NCBI GenBank assembly: GCA_905200565.1
Contig: CAJKKX010000188.1
Span: forward strand, 1 to 5,471
DNA length: 5,471 bases
Direction of reading: 5' to 3'
Source of the DNA: an uncultured Lachnospiraceae bacterium
GTDB lineage: Bacteria > Bacillota_A > Clostridia > Lachnospirales > Lachnospiraceae
Shown here: positions 1-5,471 of the stretch, in pieces
Numbering within the stretch: position 1 is the first letter of the stretch
Layout of the letters: every line of letters starts with the position of its first letter
Translations under genes and position numbers: made by a program
Notes under the pieces: model-generated
Databases searched by the model: none
Told to the model about the DNA's origin: nothing
Seen by the model: the letters and a program-made list of their open reading frames with translations, nothing else

Positions 1-492
1 CGCCGCCATACTGTCCAGAACGGAAGCGTAAAACTGTACGCCCAGCTTTCCCGGATTCCTTTCCCTCAGAAGCTGATAATACTCCCGGATGGCATTTCCA
101 TACATGCCGTACTTCATCAGGTAATCCGCTTTCATCTTTCTGCGAAGATCCTCCGGCTGTATTTCAATACTGCTGATCTGTTCCTGAACTTTGTGGTATT
201 CGTCTGGCGACAGGTATTCGATTTCCCGGAAGATCGGCAGAATAAACCCTGCGATACTTCCCTTCCTGGCCTCCTCCAGACGCTCCGCAAGCTTGCGGCC
301 AAGCCTTTTTAATCCCAACTCATCCCTCACCCAGCAGCACAAAGCCTCATTCATAATGGAACCATCCACCAGATAAATATTCTGCTGCAAATAGAAACAT
401 AACTCTTCTATCGTATAAATATTTGTGCCAATACTTTCTATATAATAAGGATGCTTTGCCTTTTTCACCTGACATAAATGATAACCGCTCAT
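1..492 (-). CDS. Conserved hypothetical protein with TPR-like repeat, third gene of the run (N-terminal 164 codons; 3' end beyond window)
   Basis: An open frame runs from the ATG at 492 off the left edge of the window with no stop, giving 164 residues starting MSGYHLCQVKKAKHPYYIES. The start is supported by AAGGGGG (500-506) seven bases upstream, and by its position 14 nt after the stop of the preceding gene. Residues 20-70 form a compact, probably helical module with the sequence NIYTIEELCFYLQQNIYL and a Cys-Cys-Trp at 52-54. Residues 81-105 are a second helical stretch. Residues 118-146 fit the second half of a tetratricopeptide repeat: Gly129, Tyr131, Ala134, Tyr138 and Pro147 fall at roughly the consensus spacing. 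More repeats may follow outside the window. There is no signal peptide or membrane segment, so it is probably cytosolic. I recognise the N-terminus only as resembling uncharacterised Lachnospiraceae proteins. The TPR suggests a protein-binding role, plausibly with the two upstream products; this is inference. The gene is real; its function is unknown. Confidence 0.88.
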   Translation of the reverse strand, partial: MSGYHLCQVKKAKHPYYIESIGTNIYTIEELCFYLQQNIYLVDGSIMNEALCCWVRDELGLKRLGRKLAERLEEARKGSIAGFILPIFREIEYLSPDEYHKVQEQISSIEIQPEDLRRKMKADYLMKYGMYGNAIREYYQLLRERNPGKLGVQFYASVLDSMAA

Positions 493-506
493 CTTTTCGC
501 CCCCTT

Positions 507-1670
507 CTACAGCTCAATCACTGCCTCCCATTTTTTTCCTGAACTTTTATACAGCTCGCCCAGCCCCAGGTCATTAAGAAGGACTCTGCATTTATCCTTC
601 GCCTGAAAGGTCAGCTCCATATGGATTCTGGTGGCACGGTTCGGGCGTTTTGGCAAATCCTTCAGCTTTACCGTGTGCGTCATCTCCTCCCCGTGAATGC
701 TGCGTGTCAAAAGCACCAGTTCGTCCGTATCGTCCAGGATAAATTCACATTCATAATATGCCATATAATAATTGATACCGGCGCTGACCATCTCCACGCG
801 GCACTTTGTCCCCTTTCGAATCATATCCATACTGACATTGTGCTCGATCATATCCGGCCCTGCATAAACATAATGATCCAGCGTCTGCATCCCTGCCAGA
901 ACCATTGCTCCATAGCAGGCGCCTTTAGAATACAGATTTCTCCCCTGAAATACCTTTCGTCTGCTGCACAGAAACTTTACAGACTCATGTTCCCAGCTCT
1001 GATCAAATTCCTCGCCCACCAGATAAACGGTCGAGTAAGCGTCCGTCCCGATCATTTTCTTTGCCTGTTCCAGAAAGCGCACATCTTTCATCCGCTTCCA
1101 ATGTTCTGCCTTCCTGCTTCCTCTCGTTTTTTCATCCAGACAGATCCTGCCCCTGTTTTTGACTGTCACCATGGCGGGGCTTGTCTTATGATTAATACTC
1201 AGCTCATATCCGGTGATACCGTCACGCTTATATTCAAAGAGCGCCACCTTATAACGCCACAGTTCCTTCTTCTGGCTCAGTGCATAATAAAAAAAGCTCT
1301 CCTGATGATCCTGTAAATAAATTCTTTCCTTCGGAACTCCCAGCATTTCCAGCGCCTGGCGGATTGCCTGTACCCAGACCGGCCGCATCGCATCCATCGT
1401 CACCATCACGGAAATTCCCGCCTTCGGCCCTACGGCGGAAAGCTTTTCCAGACACATCTTAAAAAAGTTCGACAAGAGCGCCGCCCCCAGCTCCGCTTTC
1501 TGTTCAATCAGAGGAAACAGGTCTCTTGGCGTCGGAATCTGATATTTCTCCTCTCCCGGCACGGAACTGACCGTCATAGGCTCTGTGTTGTTTTGATGAT
1601 AAAAAGTAAGTACTGAGGAATCATACCCCAGATCAAAACCGATGATTACCTCATTATAATCCATTGTCAT
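507..1670 (-). CDS. Hsp70-like protein with degenerate ATPase motifs (DUF5716-like family), 387 aa
   Basis: This complete gene runs from an ATG at 1670 to a TAG at 507-509. GGAGG (1676-1680) lies 5 nt before the ATG. A second ATG at codon 3 (1664) would sit 11 nt away and is the only alternative start. Residues 9-19 (IIGFDLGYDSS) match the phosphate-1 motif of the actin/Hsp70 fold, with Asp13 in the expected place. Residues 86-130 follow the Hsp70 segment in which VPAYF...RQA...G is followed by RIINEPTAAALAYG; here the end reads RIYLQDHQESFFYYAL. The phosphate-2 loop (about 142-158) lacks the usual Asp-x-Gly-Gly-Gly. The adenosine motif (215-255, VYLVGEE ... GACYGAM) keeps its frame but not the Gly-Gly. 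The last 75 residues, from about 312, resemble the Hsp70 substrate-binding beta domain (LPKRPNR, then MELTFQAKDKCRVLL). The nucleotide-binding region is much shorter than in DnaK, and the helical lid is absent. There is no signal peptide or membrane segment. The DUF5716 name is from recall; the Hsp70 relationship is my alignment by eye. It is probably a non-canonical or inactive ATPase working with its neighbours. Confidence 0.93.
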   Translation of the reverse strand: MTMDYNEVIIGFDLGYDSSVLTFYHQNNTEPMTVSSVPGEEKYQIPTPRDLFPLIEQKAELGAALLSNFFKMCLEKLSAVGPKAGISVMVTMDAMRPVWVQAIRQALEMLGVPKERIYLQDHQESFFYYALSQKKELWRYKVALFEYKRDGITGYELSINHKTSPAMVTVKNRGRICLDEKTRGSRKAEHWKRMKDVRFLEQAKKMIGTDAYSTVYLVGEEFDQSWEHESVKFLCSRRKVFQGRNLYSKGACYGAMVLAGMQTLDHYVYAGPDMIEHNVSMDMIRKGTKCRVEMVSAGINYYMAYYECEFILDDTDELVLLTRSIHGEEMTHTVKLKDLPKRPNRATRIHMELTFQAKDKCRVLLNDLGLGELYKSSGKKWEAVIEL

Positions 1671-1684
1671 GTTCGCCTCCGAAA

Positions 1685-4600
1685 TTATTCATTGCCCGGA
1701 AAAATATTCTTCGCCAGACATTCCTGCTCCAGATACAGTTCCATCACATCTTCCGCCGCTTTCTCATCCTGATCTGCCAGAGCTTTTGCCAGCCGGTTGA
1801 TCAGGTCGTAACAGGTATCTCCTCCTGTACTGTTCCTCTCATCCCACAGAAGAGTCTTTTCCTTCATCTCCCGCATAACGCCGCCGCACTCCTCCTGAAT
1901 GCTGTAATGAAGCGTTTCTCCATAAAACAGTGTAAATTCTCTGACAAAGATACCCTCGCAGACGTTTTTCATTTTCTCTGAAATTTCTTTCGTCCGTTTT
2001 CCGTCCATTTTTTCAATCTGCCAGGTCAGAGTTACCGACGCCTCCGGGTTTGCCCGGTATTCCACATAACTTTTATCCACCATCTGAAACGGGCGGAGCA
2101 GGCTCTGTCCGAATGCTTTGTAGAATGCGAACTGCATTCCTCTTCCATGAAATTCCTCCAGAAGCTGCTGTACTGCTTCCTGTCTCGCCTCTGTCAGCCG
2201 CGGCTGCCCGGAATACCAGCGAAGCAAAGCCAGAAGGCACATCTCCTGCATTTCCTTTCCTTTCCCGTAAGCATCCTCAATATATGCAAACACCGGTTCC
2301 TGAACGGATGCCTCTTTGACAAAATAATCGTAAGACCGATCGGTCACATAGGCTTCCAGAAGCGGTTTCTTCCCCATATTTCTCCGGTAAGAGTCAAAAA
2401 TTTCTTCCGTGTTTTCCGCACCGTGCCGCATAAAGACCAGTACCAGAAGTATCTTTTCTTCCAGCTCATAAGTATCCAGCTCAAACTGTCTCCCGGCTCT
2501 CCACAGACGTTTCATATTTTCCACCGGCCCATCGTAATGCTTTACCAGATAAGCCAAAACTGTTTCATCATACTTTTCCTTTTCAAAGCAATACCAGCAT
2601 ACCGCAAGCAGCATATCGTCCGCCTCGTGCTCCCGCACCAGTATATTTCTGCTGCACATCCGTACCAGAACTCCCGTATCCACGCCTTCCGGCCCGTAAG
2701 TCTCCACGATGGCAAACGCCTCCTGACACATTCCTTCCATCGTCATCAGACTCAGAAGTTTTCTCTTATCGGTACGGATAAATTCTTCTGCATGGATTGC
2801 GTGCAAAAATTCAAACAGTGATGGGGAATTCGGATTTTCATAATAAAAGTCCAGAAGCCTCTGGCGAATCTGCGCTTTATAGCTTTCGCGTACCTTCTTA
2901 ATTTCCAGCAGACGGCAAAAATCCTTTACATTCTCCTCGCTGAGCGCCTTTTCCTTCTCCGCTTTTCCACAGGTATACAGCGTCATCTCCGGGCACTCCC
3001 CCGCCATATTCCGGCAGATCTCCAGAAGCTGCATATCCTCCAGCAATCTCTCTGCCTCACAGGGAATGGAAACCAGGCGGTTTCCTTTTTCATCTTCAAA
3101 AAAAATCTGATAATCGTCTGTATATAACTGCGCCACTGCTCTCTTTTCCCACAGCGCCACTCTCTGCTCTTCTTCCAACTGACGGTGTATCACGACTGCA
3201 TACCTGGCGTCTGGACTGGCGCATCGGATTTCGCTGGAAAAAATCACTCCCGCCAGGCGCTCTGCCATCCGTCTGTCCATATAAGCCGCATGTAAAAACG
3301 TGCGGTAAATCAGCGCCAGATCCCGGTTGATATGTCCTGCCGCAAGCTGGCCTTCCATAAATTTTTCAATCACCGGGCGGTAATTCTTAAACGTACGCGG
3401 ATCATTCTCCCGGTTCCTGATCACACTGGCATAGACCAGCGCCTTTCTCCGGTAGCTCAGGGTATTATTATATGCAAAATACATCTTTATCATCTGCGGC
3501 AATGGTTCTTCCGTATCCGTCCTCATGGAATTTACATAATGTTCGTAAAGCCCCGTCAGCCGGATGTCCGCCTTTACCGCTTTTTCATACCACGAAAAAT
3601 ATTCTTCTCCTTCTTTATTTCCCTTAATCAGCAGACTGCAAATATCGCCTGCCAAACTTCCGGAAGGCTTTCTGGCATAACATTGTTTCAAAATATCATA
3701 CAGCATAGGCGAATATTCCTTATGTCTTGCCGCCAAATCTCCGGTCTGTAAAATCAGCTCATCATCCAGCAGCCCCTCCCGGCAGACAAAACGCATCAGA
3801 CACAGCTCAAACTCCCCAAATTTCTTTAACAGAAGCGGACACTTCCGTATGATCTGATACGCTTCCAGATACATCAATCTGCTCCTGCACCCATATCGAA
3901 ACTGTCTGCGAATGATTTCCAGCTTTTCAGCCAGCCGTACATTTCGTTTCTCCGGCAGGTGAAACAGATACCACTGCAATTTCCAATTCTCCTGCTTCTG
4001 TACTGCCAGTTCTCCGATTCTTGCCTGCACATAATCCAGATACATCTGGTCTTTATGATAGAAAGTAGTGAGATATAGATAGTACCCCTGAATCTCCGGA
4101 CGCTTCATCATCTCTCGTTCTCTCTCAAACTCCGTAAGTACCAGACACGCCTCTTCTTCCCTGTCCGACAGAAACAGGATATGAGCCTGGTAAAGCTCCG
4201 CCATCGGTTCTGTACCGCCCGCGTTCCGGTATTCCTCCAGACTGGCCAGGGACTCCTCGCTCCATTCTTCTCTGCTGATTCTGTCTAAGCGAAAATCCAG
4301 ATACCTTTCGATCAGGCTTTTTATTTTCTGTTTCTGCACGCTTCTGTGATGAGACGTCCCTTTCTTTTCCGTCTTTTTCACCGTTATTTCAAATGCAAGT
4401 GTCTGAAAGGGCGTTTTTATGAAAATCCGCCCATAATTTTTCCCTGCATGAAGCTTTTCCGGATAAATCAGATAATTCAGATAGCAGGAGCTTCCAATAA
4501 ATTCATCACTTGTCACCACAGTACGCTCCGTCTGTAAAAACTCTGCATCTGTGGATATCTCCATTCTCTGGAACCCCCAGTTATCTTTTGTAATTCTCAC

Positions 4601-5236
4601 GCTCTCCTTCTGCGTCTGGTTCAAACCTTCAAAAAAAGCTTTTTTCCTCTCCAGTGCAATGGAAATTTTCTTCTTTGCCCCAATTCCAACCAGAAACTCT
4701 TCCATATCGGAATCGTCAGATGTCTTTCCGGTCAGTCCTTCATACAGCGTCATCCACTGGGGTGCCTGCCGGGTAAGCATCTTTCGAAACTCCCCTGACG
4801 TAAAGATTGCATGTGCTTTCTGAAAATCTTCCTTTGCAAGCTTTTCGAAATCCGCCAGACTGCCGATGACCTCCGTAGAAGTCTTTACCAGATTTCGGGC
4901 AATCTCGATATGGTAAGGCACCTGGTATTCTCCCAGTTCGGAGCAGATAGTGAACTTTCCATCCAGAACGTCGCCTTCTTCCATTCCGGATGCGTCCAGC
5001 TCATACACGACTCTTTCCGAAATCCCGTGAAAATCCGACGGCTCATAGGCCATCCTCGGACTGCTGGAATAAAGAAACCCTTTCATTCTTTTCTGATTTT
5101 CACTCTCAATCGTAAAACTGCCCCGAAAACCTGCCCCTTTCTGGAGCACAGCCTCGATTTTCTCTTCGGAGACCAGCATCTTCGGCGCTTCATATTCAAA
5201 TATTCCATTTCGTAATTGTTCTATTCTCTTCTTCAA
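1685..5236 (-). CDS. Giant beta / alpha-solenoid / beta scaffold-like protein (DUF5717-like family), about 1,183 aa
   Basis: This is the first gene of the run and ends at a TAA (1685-1687). The frame is open upstream to a GTG at 5290, but that codon abuts a promoter -10 box. I therefore choose the TTG at 5236, which has AGGTGA 5 nt upstream and gives MKKRIEQLRNGIFEYEAPKM. An ATG at 5263 with AGGA is the main alternative. Numbering from the TTG: residues 30-112 look like an Ig-type beta sandwich (RGSFTIES, MKGFLYSS, GKFTI, GEYQVPYHIEI). Residues 120-182 are a helical linker. Residues 188-287 form a second beta domain ending FQTLAFEITVKK. Residues 300 to about 1050 are almost entirely amphipathic helices in pairs, like a TPR-type alpha-solenoid, without clean consensus repeats. 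Residues 1057-1125 form a third beta-rich domain (VEYRANPEASVTLTWQI, GIFVREFTLFYGE), followed by C-terminal helices. No catalytic motif, signal peptide or membrane segment is visible. The DUF5717 name is from recall. The shape suggests a cytosolic scaffold or assembly platform for the Hsp70-like product downstream; this is inference. Confidence 0.92.
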   Translation of the reverse strand: MKKRIEQLRNGIFEYEAPKMLVSEEKIEAVLQKGAGFRGSFTIESENQKRMKGFLYSSSPRMAYEPSDFHGISERVVYELDASGMEEGDVLDGKFTICSELGEYQVPYHIEIARNLVKTSTEVIGSLADFEKLAKEDFQKAHAIFTSGEFRKMLTRQAPQWMTLYEGLTGKTSDDSDMEEFLVGIGAKKKISIALERKKAFFEGLNQTQKESVRITKDNWGFQRMEISTDAEFLQTERTVVTSDEFIGSSCYLNYLIYPEKLHAGKNYGRIFIKTPFQTLAFEITVKKTEKKGTSHHRSVQKQKIKSLIERYLDFRLDRISREEWSEESLASLEEYRNAGGTEPMAELYQAHILFLSDREEEACLVLTEFEREREMMKRPEIQGYYLYLTTFYHKDQMYLDYVQARIGELAVQKQENWKLQWYLFHLPEKRNVRLAEKLEIIRRQFRYGCRSRLMYLEAYQIIRKCPLLLKKFGEFELCLMRFVCREGLLDDELILQTGDLAARHKEYSPMLYDILKQCYARKPSGSLAGDICSLLIKGNKEGEEYFSWYEKAVKADIRLTGLYEHYVNSMRTDTEEPLPQMIKMYFAYNNTLSYRRKALVYASVIRNRENDPRTFKNYRPVIEKFMEGQLAAGHINRDLALIYRTFLHAAYMDRRMAERLAGVIFSSEIRCASPDARYAVVIHRQLEEEQRVALWEKRAVAQLYTDDYQIFFEDEKGNRLVSIPCEAERLLEDMQLLEICRNMAGECPEMTLYTCGKAEKEKALSEENVKDFCRLLEIKKVRESYKAQIRQRLLDFYYENPNSPSLFEFLHAIHAEEFIRTDKRKLLSLMTMEGMCQEAFAIVETYGPEGVDTGVLVRMCSRNILVREHEADDMLLAVCWYCFEKEKYDETVLAYLVKHYDGPVENMKRLWRAGRQFELDTYELEEKILLVLVFMRHGAENTEEIFDSYRRNMGKKPLLEAYVTDRSYDYFVKEASVQEPVFAYIEDAYGKGKEMQEMCLLALLRWYSGQPRLTEARQEAVQQLLEEFHGRGMQFAFYKAFGQSLLRPFQMVDKSYVEYRANPEASVTLTWQIEKMDGKRTKEISEKMKNVCEGIFVREFTLFYGETLHYSIQEECGGVMREMKEKTLLWDERNSTGGDTCYDLINRLAKALADQDEKAAEDVMELYLEQECLAKNIFPGNE

Positions 5237-5241
5237 ATTCT

Positions 5242-5247
5242 TCACCT
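5242..5247 (-). promoter_or_regulatory. Shine-Dalgarno sequence AGGTGA that decides the start of the giant gene
   Basis: On the minus strand AGGTGA is a six-base match to the anti-Shine-Dalgarno sequence and lies 5 nt before the TTG at 5236. Measured from the AGG core this is an 8-nt spacing, the usual distance in Firmicutes. The competing ATG at 5263 has only AGGA (5270-5273), 6 nt away. The GTG at 5290 has no recognisable site. The weakness of this call is that TTG is an uncommon start codon. Confidence 0.5.
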
Positions 5248-5290
5248 GTACCCATAAAAACATGTCGTATCCTGTCAGATTTCTTTTCAC

Positions 5291-5320
5291 AGTATAGCAC
5301 TATCTGTCGGTTCGGCGCAA
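5291..5320 (-). promoter_or_regulatory. Extended -10 sigma-A-type promoter reading into the three-gene run
   Basis: The minus strand has TATACT (5291-5296), five of six matches to TATAAT. It is preceded by TGC (5297-5299), which makes an extended -10 element. TTGCGC (5315-5320) is a weak -35 match (TTG kept) at an 18-nt spacing. The expected transcription start is near 5284. This gives a leader of about 48 nt to the TTG at 5236, or about 21 nt to the ATG at 5263. No other promoter of similar quality was seen in the window, so it probably drives all three genes. Confidence 0.55.
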
Positions 5321-5371
5321 GTACAACAACAGGATTCTGGCAATTCTGGTTTGGCGGGCGGTTCGCTTCCC

Positions 5372-5394
5372 CCGATAGGTTACGAAACCGATAG
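5372..5394. repeat. Short direct repeat CCGATAG x2 flanking GGTT-ACGA-AACC
   Basis: CCGATAG occurs at 5372-5378 and again at 5388-5394, a 16-bp period. Between and overlapping them, GGTT ACGA AACC forms a four-base-pair inverted repeat (5378-5389). The block lies about 55-80 bp upstream of the -35 element, where an operator or activator site could sit. The repeats are short enough to be chance. Confidence 0.3.
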
Positions 5395-5406
5395 TTCTCT
5401 TGCTTA

Positions 5407-5464
5407 CGCCGGACGCCGGAATACCTGCTATATATCCCACACGGACGGGGACAACGCTCCGGCG
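5407..5464. repeat. Heptamer CGCCGGA: tandem pair plus one inverted copy
   Basis: CGCCGGA is exactly duplicated in tandem (5407-5413 and 5414-5420). Its exact inverse TCCGGCG occurs at 5458-5464. The second and third copies could pair as a seven-base stem around a 37-nt loop. The inverted copy also sits within a small hairpin GCTC-CGGC-GAGC (5456-5467). No T-run follows on either strand, so this does not look like an intrinsic terminator. Confidence 0.35.
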
Positions 5465-5471
5465 AGCTAAC

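Larger units (their letters stand above)
5297..5471. other. Upstream region, GC-richer than the genes, with no supported gene
   Basis: Apart from the promoter this stretch has no gene I can support. From 5291 to the window edge, 99 of 181 bases are G or C (about 55%), whereas sampled coding lines are mostly 46-50%; Firmicute promoter regions are normally poorer in GC than their genes. A plus-strand frame is open from 5258 to a TAA at 5468-5470, but it has no ATG or GTG and only one TTG (5351) without a ribosome-binding site. A minus-strand frame is open from the right edge to a TGA at 5196. The minus-strand peptide is rich in Arg and Pro and looks spurious. The region could be an unusual leader, a decayed gene or a copy of a dispersed element. 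Confidence 0.4.

Noticed and set aside
529..538. A7 run on the coding strand near the 3' end of the 387-aa gene, a possible frameshift site
   Set aside because: Both shifted frames stop within a few codons, so no fusion with the next gene would result. It reads simply as Gly-Lys-Lys-Trp.
621..1316. 231-codon open frame on the plus strand
   Set aside because: It lies wholly opposite the well-supported 387-aa gene, and its peptide is rich in Cys, His, Phe and Ile as expected for an antisense shadow.
2147..2821. 224-codon open frame on the plus strand
   Set aside because: It is antisense to the helical part of the giant gene, with shadow-like composition (many His, Gln, Phe, Leu) and no domain I recognise.
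4631..4645. AAAAAAGCTTTTTTT on the coding strand, a palindrome-like A/T tract with an in-frame T TTT TTT slippery heptamer
   Set aside because: A -1 slip would hit TGA at once and give a truncated product of about 202 residues. There is no evident stimulatory structure, and the codons simply encode Lys-Lys-Ala-Phe-Phe.
5456..5467. GCTC-CGGC-GAGC hairpin as a terminator of an upstream gene
   Set aside because: The stem is only four base pairs and no T-run follows on either strand.
5196..5471. 91-codon minus-strand frame entering from the right edge and overlapping the start of the giant gene
   Set aside because: It runs through the promoter and ribosome-binding site, has Arg/Pro-rich composition, and is explained by low stop density in GC-rich DNA. 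A true upstream gene would have to overlap the giant gene out of frame.
1..5471. CRISPR array, tRNA, rRNA, insertion sequence or transposase
   Set aside because: I saw no regularly spaced repeats, no cloverleaf-like sequence and no transposase or integrase motif in any frame. Nearly all the DNA is covered by three ordinary genes.

Overview
The window looks like chromosomal DNA from a gut-type Clostridia bacterium, most likely Lachnospiraceae. Gene sampling gives roughly 46-50% GC, the ribosome-binding sites are Firmicute-like, and the three gene products resemble families I know only from that group. This placement rests on recall and composition, not on a database search.

All coding sequence is on the minus strand and forms one tight, operon-like run, read from right to left. 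First comes a giant protein of about 1,183 residues (positions 5236 down to 1685, DUF5717-like). Next is a 387-residue protein (1670 down to 507, DUF5716-like) that can be aligned by eye along nearly its whole length with an Hsp70, but with decayed ATPase motifs. Last is the first 164 codons of a third gene (492 down to the window edge), which carries a TPR-like repeat and is cut by the window. Each of the two gaps between genes is exactly 14 nt and holds a strong Shine-Dalgarno sequence. No terminator is visible inside the run, so all three are probably co-transcribed.

The only non-coding stretch is 5237-5471. It holds a good extended -10 promoter (TGCTATACT on the minus strand, 5291-5299) pointing into the giant gene. 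The longest possible GTG start of that gene (5290) directly abuts this -10 box, so it should not be in the mRNA in usable form. I therefore place the start downstream, at a TTG (5236) with an AGGTGA ribosome-binding site; an ATG at 5263 is the main alternative. The DNA upstream of the promoter (5291-5471) is about 55% GC (99 of 181 bases), richer than the genes. It carries short direct and inverted repeats and has an open frame on each strand without a convincing start.

Functionally, I read this as an undescribed cytosolic system: an Hsp70-like protein that probably does not hydrolyse ATP normally, a very large beta / alpha-solenoid / beta scaffold, and a TPR partner. No signal peptides or membrane segments are visible in any of the three. 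A role in chaperoning, scaffolding or assembly is plausible from these shapes, but it is inference; no substrate or phenotype can be read from the sequence.
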